Part shown: positions 29,572 through 38,841 of the stretch, piece after piece | Position numbering within the stretch: position 1 is the first letter of the stretch | Layout: every line of letters begins with the position of its first letter | NCBI RefSeq assembly: GCF_019703855.1 | Contig: NZ_AP024086.1 | Span: 3,368,501 to 3,432,500 of the forward strand | From: Desulfomarina profundi | GTDB taxonomy: Bacteria > Desulfobacterota > Desulfobulbia > Desulfobulbales > Desulfocapsaceae | DNA length: 64,000 nt | Reading direction: 5' to 3' | Program-made: the position numbers and the translations under genes | The notes under the pieces: generated by a model | The model's database searches: none | Told to the model about the DNA's origin: nothing | What the model saw: only the letters and a program-made list of their open reading frames with translations

Positions 29572-30858
29572 ATGGTTGAACGGACACGGAACATCTCAAC
29601 TGATCTGGCAGTTATCGGCTCCGGCCTGGCCGGCTTTGCCGCATCAATCTTTGCCCTGAACAGAAATATCAGAACAACCCAGGTAGGCGACAGCGGGGCG
29701 GTCACGTATACTACAGGCTACCTGGATCTTTTAGGTTATCATTTTCCCGAACCCATGGATCTTCTGGATGATCCATGGCGTGGTTTGCAGCAACTCAAAG
29801 AGTTGCACCCCAGCCATCCTCTCAGCAGAATATCTGGAAACGATATTCGTGATGCTTTCGGGCAGGTCACTGACTTCCTCAATGAGTGTGGCATTCATTA
29901 CAGCAGTCCCGGTGGAAAAAACCTGCAGGCCCTGACCCCTGCCGGAACAGTGAAACCCACCCTCTGCATGCCAGAAACAATGCTGCCGGGTGTAAATGCA
30001 TTTCATAACAAAAAATCTGCAGTTATTGTTGATTTCAAGGGATTGAAAGGATTCAGCGGAAAACAGGTTGTCGCCAATCTTAAAAACAGATGGCCGGGCC
30101 TCACAACATGCCGGATTGAATTTCCGGATGCTCGCCCCGGAGAACTCTATCCGGAACCGATGGCACGTGCTCTGGAAACCCCCTATAACAGGGAAAAACT
30201 GGCGACACGACTTATTGAAGCTGCAGGGGGATGTAACTATTTAGGATTACCAGCAATTCTTGGTATACATAAACCAGACAAGGTGAGAAGGGAACTTGAA
30301 CGCCTCACCGGTCTAACAATTTTTGAAATACCTACGATGCCGCCGGCCGTACCAGGTATTCGGTTGCGCGAAATGTTTCAGCAGATTTTTCCGCAGAAAG
30401 GATTGACCCTGATCCCCCAGCAGAAAGTAAAAAAACTCATTCTGCACAAAACCAGGGCAACCCTGGAACTGACTGATAACCTGGGTCCCGTCATGATTGA
30501 AACCAAATGTGTTCTACTTGCCACGGGCAGGTTCCTGAGTGGTGGACTGCAGGCTGGATTCCACGGTATACGGGAATCACTTCTTGATCTGCCGGTAGCT
30601 CAACCGGAATCAAGGAGTAACTGGTATAAAAAAAGATATACGGACCGTAACGGGCACCCAATCAATCAGGCCGGTATAGAAGTTGATTCTTCCTTCCGCC
30701 CTTTGGATGATCAGAAAAAAGTGTTCAGTAAAAACCTCTTTGCTGCAGGCTCTCTTCTTGCTCACCAAGATTGGATTCGAGGTCGATGCGGAGCTGGGAT
30801 TGCCCTGGGCACGGCGTTCAAGGCTGTCGAGGCGGCAGCACAATATCTTCGGAAGTAA
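29572..30858 (+). CDS. glpB: Anaerobic glycerol-3-phosphate dehydrogenase subunit B
   Basis: A 428-residue flavin-binding subunit with an N-terminal dinucleotide motif, LAVIGSGLAGFAASIFAL, and the GlpB-type VTYTTGYLDLLG and C-terminal GRCGAGIALGTAFKAVE. GlpB normally works with GlpA and the cubane-containing GlpC to pass electrons to menaquinone. GlpC is absent here, so electrons must leave through another protein or a glpC elsewhere. Start ATG abuts the glpA stop. It ends 44 bp before the convergent tetR gene. Confidence 0.92.
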   Translation: MVERTRNISTDLAVIGSGLAGFAASIFALNRNIRTTQVGDSGAVTYTTGYLDLLGYHFPEPMDLLDDPWRGLQQLKELHPSHPLSRISGNDIRDAFGQVTDFLNECGIHYSSPGGKNLQALTPAGTVKPTLCMPETMLPGVNAFHNKKSAVIVDFKGLKGFSGKQVVANLKNRWPGLTTCRIEFPDARPGELYPEPMARALETPYNREKLATRLIEAAGGCNYLGLPAILGIHKPDKVRRELERLTGLTIFEIPTMPPAVPGIRLREMFQQIFPQKGLTLIPQQKVKKLILHKTRATLELTDNLGPVMIETKCVLLATGRFLSGGLQAGFHGIRESLLDLPVAQPESRSNWYKKRYTDRNGHPINQAGIEVDSSFRPLDDQKKVFSKNLFAAGSLLAHQDWIRGRCGAGIALGTAFKAVEAAAQYLRK

Positions 30859-30902
30859 TTTCAAGTATCCCGACCTACCTGAAAAAAATAACGACGCCAG
30901 GC

Positions 30903-31535
30903 TTATCCAAGAAAACTCATAATAAATTCGGTCTGTCGTTCAATATACTCGTCAATAGTCATGTACTTGGCAAAATACCATCGACGAAAGGCCCAGGTAT
31001 GGCCCATAATTGAAATATTATGACCAATCAGGGTAATGGTATTATCATCAAGATCCGGTAACTTCCCCATTTCCCGCAGGGATTTCATGGCCTCGATAAA
31101 CAAATTGGTTATACGCAGTTCTGCGCCCAATACCTTCTTTTGCCATTTTTCCGGCAGAAAATGCGTGACCTGGTACATCAAAAGCACATGATCGCTCATG
31201 CGGTCACAAACGAGAAAAAATTCCCTTATCACCTCAGCCAGGGCATCCTTGCTCTCGGTGGGACGTGCCAGGGCATCCTTTACTCCCTGTTCAACCTCAG
31301 AATGAATTGCAATTCCCACGAGATACAGAACATCATCCTTCGTGGTGATATATTCGTATATTGAACCGATTGAAAGACCGGTCTCCTTAGCCAGAGCCCT
31401 GGTCGTCGTCTTATGGTATCCATGCCGGATAAACAGTTTGACCGCGGCATCAACAATCTGTCTCCTTCTCTCTTTTACCAGTTTCTTATTCTTTATATGT
31501 GTCGCGATTTCATGTTCATCGATATTATCCGGCAT
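30903..31535 (-). CDS. TetR-family transcriptional regulator
   Basis: A 210-residue protein with an N-terminal helix-turn-helix (HGYHKTTTRALAKETGLSIGSIYEYITTKDD, the TetR signature, residues 38-68) and an all-helical ligand domain ending DEYIERQTEFIMSFLG. The closest general types are regulators of fatty-acid or acyl-CoA metabolism. This fits the neighbouring phospholipase A and AMP-ligase, but it is only an inference. It is convergent with glpB. Confidence 0.88.
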   Translation of the reverse strand: MPDNIDEHEIATHIKNKKLVKERRRQIVDAAVKLFIRHGYHKTTTRALAKETGLSIGSIYEYITTKDDVLYLVGIAIHSEVEQGVKDALARPTESKDALAEVIREFFLVCDRMSDHVLLMYQVTHFLPEKWQKKVLGAELRITNLFIEAMKSLREMGKLPDLDDNTITLIGHNISIMGHTWAFRRWYFAKYMTIDEYIERQTEFIMSFLG

Positions 31536-31748
31536 CCACTCTCCCCTTATTTTCGATTCACATCAATTTCCAATCCACATTTCTCATGAAACTCGACCAG
31601 ATTACAGACATGTCTTCTTTCTCAGTCCGGCCTGCGGCAAAAACCCCGAAAATGCCGATTGTCAGGAATTATTAACCGCCAACAAAAGTATACAAAAAAT
31701 CAAAAGAACAAAAGGTAAAAATTTCAACCAGTTTCATTTCACCTTCAT

Positions 31749-32798
31749 TTACAGCCAGTCGGTAAGGGAAAAACCGATTCCGATAGCATTGGTATAGCGA
31801 TTATAATCGAGAAGGCTCTCACCGTAACCATTAAAATACTGCACATAGCCCCGCAGAAACGGCCAGTGCCACAAGGGAAAACTCCAGCTTAACTCAACGG
31901 CACCACTATGAAAACCGGATTCAAGATTATTTCTCGACATGACACTGAAAACATGCTCCTGCCATTTATAGGAAGCACTCAGCTCATAGTGCCCCATGTA
32001 GTCGGTAATACCGGGATTTTCATCTTTACCGTCAGAAGGAATACGATACCAGGGTTTGAAACTCATGGCCAGATTTCCTCTTTCGACGGTAAACCAGGCA
32101 AACAAACGGTTCCAGCTGCGGGAGAGAACACCATCCCGTCCATTGGACTGATGATTTATACCGAAGGAATTCCAGACATTGGTAAAGCCGAAAAATTCCC
32201 ACCTGGGATGAAACTGGACCCAGATCTCCGGCTCATGATTGGTTTCGCGAAAAGGTGCCGATTCCGTATTGTTATACACCTGCCAGAATGATCTGTTCGT
32301 ATATGCCGCATAGATATCAAAAGTATCATTCCCCAGGTTGACCAGAAGAGGAAATTTGATACTCAGCTGGAATTTCGCTTCCACATCATCACATTCCAGA
32401 TCAGGATTATTATACTGTTCCTGAAAAGGAGTTGCATCATAGGAGCTGCTGTTATAAGAAGCAAACAGCACATAATTGGGTTTATGGGCCATCAGGGTAA
32501 ACGGCTCAAGTACATGCTTTCTGTCCTGATAAATACGACGCTCCACCAGGGGCAGGTTCTTTTCCCGACCGACACGGGCAACTTTATCCTCCTCCAGATC
32601 TTTTTGACACTGGAGACGCAGCTCGCCTATGGTTATAGAATCCTCAGCTGTCTGCATGGCCCGTACCATGCACTCTTCAACATCCCCTGCATAACATTTT
32701 TGTCCAATTCCTCCAGAAGAAAAGCAGAAGAAAAAGAAAAAGAGGGAGACCACGCTTACCTGAGAGTATATCGGGACATCCCAGAGTTGTGCCTTCAT
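31749..32798 (-). CDS. pldA: Outer-membrane phospholipase A (PldA)
   Basis: A 349-residue outer-membrane beta-barrel esterase that cleaves acyl chains from phospholipids. The N-terminal export sequence is hydrophobic to about residue 36. The catalytic motif is FGINHQSNGRDGVLSRSWNR, with nucleophile Ser 218, His 216 and the supporting Asn 230, equivalent to OmpLA His142/Ser144/Asn156. Alternating strands end in the aromatic GFSLTDWL, as barrel proteins do. Shine-Dalgarno GAGGTG precedes the ATG. It lies between the TetR regulator and the AMP-ligase. Confidence 0.92.
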   Translation of the reverse strand: MKAQLWDVPIYSQVSVVSLFFFFFCFSSGGIGQKCYAGDVEECMVRAMQTAEDSITIGELRLQCQKDLEEDKVARVGREKNLPLVERRIYQDRKHVLEPFTLMAHKPNYVLFASYNSSSYDATPFQEQYNNPDLECDDVEAKFQLSIKFPLLVNLGNDTFDIYAAYTNRSFWQVYNNTESAPFRETNHEPEIWVQFHPRWEFFGFTNVWNSFGINHQSNGRDGVLSRSWNRLFAWFTVERGNLAMSFKPWYRIPSDGKDENPGITDYMGHYELSASYKWQEHVFSVMSRNNLESGFHSGAVELSWSFPLWHWPFLRGYVQYFNGYGESLLDYNRYTNAIGIGFSLTDWL

Positions 32799-33168
32799 GT
32801 TTCACCTCATGCTGTTTGAATAATACCTCGCTCCTGCAGTCGGCAAGTTCAGAATCTGCACTTTACTTCCGGAAATGCAAAACATCAACGGCGCGAACGT
32901 ATTTACATACCTCAAGCCATTGATAACGAAACAGATTCGATGAAATTGCCAACCTCGCAAGGCAATAAAAAGAAAAAACTTCCCCATGCAAACGCCGGAA
33001 AAAATAATTCAATAAAAAGAAAAATAAACCCGCCACCACTAGAGATTGAGCAATTTTATTCCTGTCCGGAAGAAACAGCAAATCAACTGATAGTTTATTA
33101 TAATTGTATTGATATCGGGGTAGTTTTAGTTTAGGTTTTATTGAGATGAATTGCAATGGATTTCACTA
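32799..33168. other. Divergent intergenic region between pldA and the AMP-ligase
   Basis: 370 bp with no supportable gene. It contains A/T-rich stretches that could hold divergent promoters. The phrase GCAAAACATCAACGGC (near 32875) resembles GAACATCAACGGC near 61555, which may be a degenerate repeat. Confidence 0.4.
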
Positions 33169-33326
33169 GTTAGTGTCTGTCCAGAAATGAGATTTTTTGT
33201 TCGAGTTCGGGTAAGCGAAGACTCCGAGGAGCATAGGAAAATAAAAAGCGCAGCATATTAGGCATATGTGAGCATTTTTCATTTTCCTGTGACGCAGACA
33301 GAGATCGGGCGAAAAGGCAATTTTTC
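33169..33326 (+). repeat. Repeat C, copy 1
   Basis: About 158 bp beginning GTTAGTGTCTGTCCAGAAATG and ending in GGGCGAAAAGGCAATTTTT. It is near-identical to 34891-35040 in the same orientation. Inside is a hairpin AGGAAAATAAAAAGC / GCATTTTTCATTTTCCT. The two copies bracket the AMP-ligase gene 33365-34858. Confidence 0.85.
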
Positions 33327-33364
33327 AAAGTGGCTTTATATTTACTTTCAGGGAGACAAATACC

Positions 33365-34858
33365 ATGAACAGCCTTCGCAACCTGACCTGTTATAATATT
33401 TATGAAAAAAATGCTTTATTCAGGGCTGACTCCACTGCGATACACTGGAATGACCAGGATACAAGCCATGCTGAACTGTTTGACCAGACCAAGCGACTGG
33501 CAAACGGTCTACAGAACCTGAACCTCCCTGCCGGCAGCAGAATTGGTATTCTCTGTAAAAACCATCCGGCCTTTTTCCACATCTTCGGCGCTGCTTCCGC
33601 CCTGAATCTGGTACTTGTACTCATCAATAGACGGTTGAGCAGTGAGGAAATTTCATATATCATTGAGGATACAACCCCGGCACTTCTCATCTGCGACGGG
33701 GAAATGGAAGAGCAGGGAAAAAAACTACAGGAATCGTTTTCCTTTGTTGAGAACCTGTTTGTTGTGAATCGGGAACCGTTTAACAATCTCTACCAGGAAC
33801 CGGCTTGTGAGGTGGTCGATTGTAACCGTCACGATCCCTACATCATTATCCATACTGCCGCTGTAATGGGAAAACCCAGGGGAGCGGTTCTCAGTCAGGA
33901 AAATATAATTCTCGCCAACCAGCAGATAGTTGAGGCATTCAATCTCGACTACAACAGAACGTACCTCAACATCCTGCCACTTTTCCATATCATGGGTGTC
34001 AATCTGGGGCTTGCTACTCTTCAGGCTGGCGGCCGGAACATAATAATAGACAAATTTGATCCCCAACAGGTGGTAAAACTGGTGGATGAACAGAAGGTCA
34101 GCATTTTCGGATCATTCCCTCCAATTCTCTCCAATATTCTGGAAGTGCTGGAAAACGGGGAAACGACCCTGCCGAGCCTGGAAAGTGTGGTGGGTCTTGA
34201 AACACCGGAAACTGTGAAAAAATGGGAAGAAGCTACGAATTCTTCATTCTGGACGATGTACGGGCAGACAGAGACCTCGGGTCTGATCACCTTTGCAGAA
34301 TATTTTACAAAGCCGGGTTCCGCCGGGAAAATTTCCACCCTTGCCAATATCAGAATCGCTGACGATTTCGACACCCTGCTTCCCTGTGGATCAACCGGGG
34401 AAATCCTTGTTCGCGGCCCCTTGGTTTTCCAGGGATACTGGAACAGTGAAGAACTGAACACCCACACTTTCCGTGAAGGCTGGCATCACACCGGAGACCT
34501 GGGAATGATAGACCAGGACGGCTATCTCTTTTTCAAAGGGAGAAAGGCGGAAAAAGAACTCATAAAACCCGGTGGGGAAAATGTCTTTCCCGCCGAAGTT
34601 GAAAAAGTGATCCTGGAACATGAAGCGGTACGGGAAGTATGTGTTTTCGGCGTACCCGATCCAAAATTCGGAGAAGGAATCAAGGCGCTATGTTCCCTGC
34701 ATGAAGGACATACCCTGACAAAAGAAAAACTGGTCAGTTTCTGTGCAACCCGTATTGCCGGCTACAAGAAACCGCGGTACGTGGAATTCATATCGGAACT
34801 GCCGAAAACAGAAGACGGCTCAATTGATCGGGCAACCATTAAATCTCAATTCGCTTGA
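33365..34858 (+). CDS. Divergent AMP-dependent acyl-CoA ligase-like protein
   Basis: A 497-residue ANL-superfamily protein. The usual phosphate-loop 'TSGTTGxPKG' is replaced by IHTAAVMGKPRGAVLSQ. The C-terminal hinge and catalytic-lysine region 'LPKTxxGKIxR' reads LPKTEDGSIDR, with Ser where the adenylation lysine is expected. Other core motifs are kept (MYGQTETSG, the GEILVRGP loop, GWHHTGDLGMIDQDGYLFFKGR). A CoA ligase is plausible by family, but the missing lysine makes adenylation doubtful. It lies between two direct copies of repeat C and is divergent from pldA. Confidence 0.78.
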   Translation: MNSLRNLTCYNIYEKNALFRADSTAIHWNDQDTSHAELFDQTKRLANGLQNLNLPAGSRIGILCKNHPAFFHIFGAASALNLVLVLINRRLSSEEISYIIEDTTPALLICDGEMEEQGKKLQESFSFVENLFVVNREPFNNLYQEPACEVVDCNRHDPYIIIHTAAVMGKPRGAVLSQENIILANQQIVEAFNLDYNRTYLNILPLFHIMGVNLGLATLQAGGRNIIIDKFDPQQVVKLVDEQKVSIFGSFPPILSNILEVLENGETTLPSLESVVGLETPETVKKWEEATNSSFWTMYGQTETSGLITFAEYFTKPGSAGKISTLANIRIADDFDTLLPCGSTGEILVRGPLVFQGYWNSEELNTHTFREGWHHTGDLGMIDQDGYLFFKGRKAEKELIKPGGENVFPAEVEKVILEHEAVREVCVFGVPDPKFGEGIKALCSLHEGHTLTKEKLVSFCATRIAGYKKPRYVEFISELPKTEDGSIDRATIKSQFA

Positions 34859-34890
34859 CCATTTCCGCCTCAACCTCACAAGAAAAGAAG

Positions 34891-35040
34891 GTTAGTGTCT
34901 GTCCAGAAATGAGATTTTTTTCGAGTTCAGGCAAGCGAAGACTCCGAGGAGCATAGAAAAATAAAAAGCGCAGCATATTAGGCATATGTGAATATTTTTA
35001 TTTTTCGTAGTGACGCAGAAATCGGGCAAAAAAGCCATTT
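34891..35040 (+). repeat. Repeat C, copy 2
   Basis: Same sequence as 33169-33326 with small changes; begins GTTAGTGTCTGTCCAGAAATG, ends AAATCGGGCAAAAAAGCC. It has the same orientation as copy 1 and lies 33 bp after the AMP-ligase stop codon. Confidence 0.85.
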
Positions 35041-35112
35041 ATGGGCAGATACTATGACATACCCTGAAAAAGAGGGCTAAAACCTCCCTTCGTCTCCAGC
35101 CTACTTCGGAAA

Positions 35113-35985
35113 TTACATGCTCACCTTTTTCTTCGAGTTGCTCTCTTCAACAGATGAATATTTTGAATACGAATTATACGATCCAAGTATTTTCTGTTTC
35201 AGATAGCTGCTTTTCATACCGTTAAAGACAATACCAATTATTTTTTCCTGACCGATCTGCTCAATCATAGTCTTTACTTTCGTCCTGTCCGACTTTCCAT
35301 AACCAACAACCAGTACAACTGCATCTACTTCCTTCGCCAGAACATTTGATTCGGATGCCAACAGGTACGGAGGACTGTCAAAAATGACAAATCTGTCACT
35401 GTATCGTCCTGAAAGTTCATCTACCAGGTCGGACATTCTGGCTGAAGCCAGTAATTCTGCAGGATTAACAGGACAATCACCACTTGGAATAATTGAAAGC
35501 TTATCAACCGTGGTTTTGAAAATAAGCTCAGCCAGATCGACACCATCCCTGAGATAATCTGTCAACCCATTCCGACATACCGAAGAAAGACCAAACAGGG
35601 ATGCCACAGATGGTCTTCGAAGATCACAATCCACAAGCAATGAATATTGGTCAAGCCCCCTTGCCATGGTTATGGCAAGATTCGCTGAGACAAAACTCTT
35701 TCCTTCCTCGGGGGCATTGGATGTCACCATAATGGTTTGTGGCCGTTTCTGGCCTTCCCCGGGATAAAGAATACGGGAACGTAAAATACGAAAAGATTCT
35801 GACGCCTCTTTGTTTTCGTTGGTTACTTTTAGTAACCGCTCATCCCAGGCGCCGGCAGAATAAAACGAATCTTTTTCAGCAGCTTTTTTTCCACTGGAAG
35901 CCTTTCCCGGACGGGAAGGGTCCTGTTTCTCTCCCCCTCCCAGATCTACTCCGGATTTTTCAAGAATATCTGACATGTTTCCCAT
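35113..35985 (-). CDS. CpsD/CapB-type P-loop tyrosine kinase-like ATPase
   Basis: A 290-residue bacterial tyrosine kinase cytoplasmic domain. Walker A is SNAPEEGKSFVSANLAITMA, A' LLVDCDLRRPS, Walker B RFVIFDSPPYL. The C terminus carries a Tyr cluster, GSYNSYSKYSSVEESN, as BY-kinases do for autophosphorylation. Such proteins pace polysaccharide polymerisation and export with a Wzc/CapA-like membrane partner. It sits 258 bp downstream of an ExeA-type ATPase; the pair is typical of exopolysaccharide/exosortase loci, but no other polysaccharide gene is present here. Confidence 0.88.
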   Translation of the reverse strand: MGNMSDILEKSGVDLGGGEKQDPSRPGKASSGKKAAEKDSFYSAGAWDERLLKVTNENKEASESFRILRSRILYPGEGQKRPQTIMVTSNAPEEGKSFVSANLAITMARGLDQYSLLVDCDLRRPSVASLFGLSSVCRNGLTDYLRDGVDLAELIFKTTVDKLSIIPSGDCPVNPAELLASARMSDLVDELSGRYSDRFVIFDSPPYLLASESNVLAKEVDAVVLVVGYGKSDRTKVKTMIEQIGQEKIIGIVFNGMKSSYLKQKILGSYNSYSKYSSVEESNSKKKVSM

Positions 35986-36243
35986 AGATAACCTAACCTG
36001 TACCTGATCACGAAGTTTTTAACTGCCTGTTTTCATGAATTTAAAATTTTTTTTGGAAGTGGCCCTGACTTATCCTGAATTATACCATCAACGAACATTC
36101 ACAGCTTCATGATAGTGTTACGATCCTTAAAATAATCAAAAGTTGCCCGTGCTGAAAAAAACCATCTGTTTTCCTATGGAACCCAGCACATATGGGGATG
36201 TGACATAATTGTCAGGCCGGGTTTTGTACGTAATCAGAAAAAA

Positions 36244-37224
36244 TTATGACATCATATTGAAATAATAACTTTTCACAAAATTCCAGAATCCATCCAAAAG
36301 ACCTGACTGATATGCAAACCAGACACCGGCACTTTCAACACACAGTAAAATGAGCAGTAACCAGAAAAGACCATTCTCCACAAATGATTTATTTCGTTGC
36401 CCGGCACTGTCCCCCATCTCACCCGGAAGTTGTTGCCGGGCAGTGCATTCACGAACAGTCTTTTTATCTATCTGAAGAGAATTCTTACCATAACCGTCCA
36501 AAAGAGCGCTGTCGCATATAATGTTGATAACTCGGGGATTTCCGTTTGAGACTCGATGAATTTCATCAATAGCCTGGTCCGTAAAAAGACCTGTCTGCTG
36601 CGCTTCAGCCAGATTAAGCCTGAAGAGGATATACTGTAACGTATCCTCCCTTGACAGAGCGTCCAGGTGAAAACGGAGAGAAATTCTCTGTCTTAACGGA
36701 CGAAGCCTGTCATCCTCCAAACGTTCAATAAGTTCAGGTTGCCCCACAAGAAAGACACTCATACCACCGGGATAACCAGCAGAAATATTTGTAAGTAAAC
36801 GAATTTCCTCCAGCATTGATACTTCAAGAACATGAGCCTCATCAATTATCAAAAGGATTTTCTTCCCTGATTTTTGATTTCTCTTCAAAAGATCTTCAAA
36901 CGCCAGAAAAAATTTGGATTTGTTCCCCTCAAAACTCAAACCAATTTTATTGGCAAAAAAGTGGTAAAATTCTGCAATTTCCAGATTAGGATTTGAAATC
37001 AGACAAAGATCCTCTGTCATTCCCAGGGAAGTCGCAAGACAATTTATAAGTGTAGTCTTGCCGGTTCCAACACCACCGGTCAGAAGCAGAAAGCCCTTGT
37101 CAGACATTACGCCGTATTTTAAAACAGCCAGACCCTCTTTGTGACTTTCACCCAGAAATAAATTATTTACTTTTGGTGTCAGCTCAAAAGGCCTCTTTTT
37201 GAGACCATAAAATTTCAAATACAT
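36244..37224 (-). CDS. ExeA-like AAA ATPase with C-terminal membrane segment
   Basis: A 326-residue protein starting MYLKFYGLKKRPFELTP, the GspA/ExeA N terminus. Walker A is LLTGGVGTGKTTLIN and Walker B KILLIIDEAHVLEVS; sensor and arginine-finger regions follow (RLRPLRQRISLRF). One transmembrane helix is near 290-310. The homologues assist assembly of secretin or polysaccharide-export complexes. It is upstream of the CpsD-like gene on the same strand, a usual pair in exopolysaccharide (PEP-CTERM/XrtA) regions. Confidence 0.88.
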   Translation of the reverse strand: MYLKFYGLKKRPFELTPKVNNLFLGESHKEGLAVLKYGVMSDKGFLLLTGGVGTGKTTLINCLATSLGMTEDLCLISNPNLEIAEFYHFFANKIGLSFEGNKSKFFLAFEDLLKRNQKSGKKILLIIDEAHVLEVSMLEEIRLLTNISAGYPGGMSVFLVGQPELIERLEDDRLRPLRQRISLRFHLDALSREDTLQYILFRLNLAEAQQTGLFTDQAIDEIHRVSNGNPRVINIICDSALLDGYGKNSLQIDKKTVRECTARQQLPGEMGDSAGQRNKSFVENGLFWLLLILLCVESAGVWFAYQSGLLDGFWNFVKSYYFNMMS

Positions 37225-37475
37225 AATAGTTTGCTGATACCCTCAAAAAGCAATATAATTGTGCAGTTAATGAATGTAACCGTTGATTGTTTCTTTCATC
37301 AATTCTGAAGAAAAAATACTTCTCGTTGTGCAGGCCTTCCTGATAATTATCTTATCCTGTTCATCAATCAGGTTCAACACCTTTTCAAAAAACACAGATT
37401 TCAACCTTTAACCCGCATTTCATTGAACAGAAAATACCAAATTTTTGACAGGAATTTTTATTCTATCTACCGAAA
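37225..37475. other. Intergenic region upstream of the exeA-like gene
   Basis: 250 bp without a supportable gene. Only A/T-rich sequence and short ORF shadows are seen. Confidence 0.4.
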
Positions 37476-37513
37476 AGAGTCTGTCGGAAAATGGGAAATT
37501 TCCGGCAGACTCT
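37476..37513 (-). terminator. Candidate terminator downstream of the liv/usp unit
   Basis: AGAGTCTGTCGGAAA pairs with TTTCCGGCAGACTCT (a 15-bp stem with one mismatch). On the minus strand the stem is followed by TTTTCGG. It lies 107 bp beyond the stop of the universal stress protein gene, the last gene of the minus-strand Liv unit. Confidence 0.55.
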
Positions 37514-37620
37514 GGAGTATAACACCACTTCAATGTTATAAAATTTCCAATGCGACAGAAACACCTCCTGAACTGCGAATACCCTTCGGGCGGCGAATAC
37601 CAAATGTCACATTCAGAAAA

Positions 37621-38013
37621 CTATTTGGTGGTGGTAACAGGACAGGGTGCCTTGAGAATCACATAACGGGATGTGGAGCCGAGAATAATCTTTTCAACCC
37701 TGGATTTCTTTTTAATACCGAGAAAAATATGATCAATATCATTTTCCTCGGCAAAACGAACCAGGTCCTCCCCTGCGGAAAGCCCTCGTACACTTTGCTG
37801 GGCATCGCACTCAAGCCCGGCTTCTTCCATCAATTTCCGGGCCAGAGCAAGTTCCCTGTCCACCTTTTCAATATCGGATTCCTTTTCCGAAGTCCCCCCG
37901 CCCATGGATGTAACGATATAGACAACCGCGTTAAATTTCAGTGCAAAGTCCCTGGCAAGGGCCAGAGCCTTGTCCCCCACCGCACCACCATTGTATCCAA
38001 CCAGTATTTTCAT
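37621..38013 (-). CDS. Universal stress protein (UspA family)
   Basis: A 130-residue single-domain USP. It starts MKILVGYNGGAVGDKALALA and has the nucleotide-binding C-terminal loop GSTSRYVILKAPCPV, close to the G-2X-G-9X-G-S/T pattern (here GSTSR), plus the conserved HIFLGIKKKSRVEK. It is the last gene of the minus-strand Liv transporter block, 19 bp after livF, with AGGAG before the ATG. USPs near transport genes often act as small ATP- or AMP-binding regulators of the transporter; here that is only suggested by position. Confidence 0.85.
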   Translation of the reverse strand: MKILVGYNGGAVGDKALALARDFALKFNAVVYIVTSMGGGTSEKESDIEKVDRELALARKLMEEAGLECDAQQSVRGLSAGEDLVRFAEENDIDHIFLGIKKKSRVEKIILGSTSRYVILKAPCPVTTTK

Positions 38014-38032
38014 AAGCTGCTCCTGTAAGTAC

Positions 38033-38839
38033 CTACATCCATCGTTTACGTCGTTTATATGATTTCACATTCTTGAATGATTTTCTCCCGCCCCCCTGGG
38101 TAATTCCCATATAGAACTCCTTCACATCCGGATTATCCTGCAGTTCCGCCGAGGGTCCTTCGAGGACTATTTTACCCGACTCCATTATATATGCATAGTC
38201 AGAAACTGCCAGTGCAACCTTGGCATTCTGCTCGACAACCAGGATAGTGGTGTCAAGCTCTCTGTTAATAACCTTTATATTATCAAATATTTCTTTTACC
38301 AGTAAAGGCGCAAGGCCAAGGGAAGGCTCGTCGAGCATCAGCATTTTCGGTGCTGCCATCATCGCCCGGGCAATGGCGATCATCTGCTGCTCTCCGCCTG
38401 AACTGTATCCCGCCATTCTGTTTGTCACTTTGGACAACCTGGGGAAATGTCTGTACATCAGCTCATTATCTTCCCGGATTTTTTTGGAACCGTCTTTTCT
38501 GGTGATTGAACCCACGAGAATATTTTCATTCACGGTCAAGTGCTTGAAGATACGGCGGCCCTCCGGTACCATGACGGAACCAAGTTTAACCACATCGGTT
38601 CCCATCAGCCTGGTTGTATCGGTCCCGTCAAATTTGATATACCCTTCCTTGATTGCACCGTTTTCAGGTTTCAAAAGCCCGCTGATGGCCCTCAGTGTCG
38701 TAGTCTTTCCCGCACCATTGGTTCCCAGAAGTGCGACAATGCTGCCCCGTGGCACGGTCAGGCTGACTCCACGCAACACCTGTATGATGTCATTGTAAAC
38801 AACTTCAATATTATTGACTTCCAGCAGATTATTTTCCAT
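38033..38839 (-). CDS. livF: Branched-chain-type ABC transporter ATP-binding protein LivF
   Basis: A 268-residue ATPase with Walker A LLGTNGAGKTTTLRAISG, ABC signature YSSGGEQQMIAIARAM, Walker B MLMLDEPSLGLAP and switch VVEQNAKVA (the LivF-type Glu-Gln in place of Thr-His). The end KNVKSYKRRKRWM is shared by the subgroup that serves organic-acid/aromatic transport. The correct start is ATG 38839 (MENNLLEVNN). Further upstream the ORF only reads into a 166-bp repeat element that ends three bases before the ATG and replaces any normal ribosome site. Confidence 0.9.
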   Translation of the reverse strand: MENNLLEVNNIEVVYNDIIQVLRGVSLTVPRGSIVALLGTNGAGKTTTLRAISGLLKPENGAIKEGYIKFDGTDTTRLMGTDVVKLGSVMVPEGRRIFKHLTVNENILVGSITRKDGSKKIREDNELMYRHFPRLSKVTNRMAGYSSGGEQQMIAIARAMMAAPKMLMLDEPSLGLAPLLVKEIFDNIKVINRELDTTILVVEQNAKVALAVSDYAYIMESGKIVLEGPSAELQDNPDVKEFYMGITQGGGRKSFKNVKSYKRRKRWM

Positions 38840-38841
38840 AA

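Noticed and set aside
32863-33156. 97-residue minus-strand ORF upstream of the AMP-ligase
   Set aside because: No ribosome site, no recognisable domain, composition of A/T-rich intergenic DNA.
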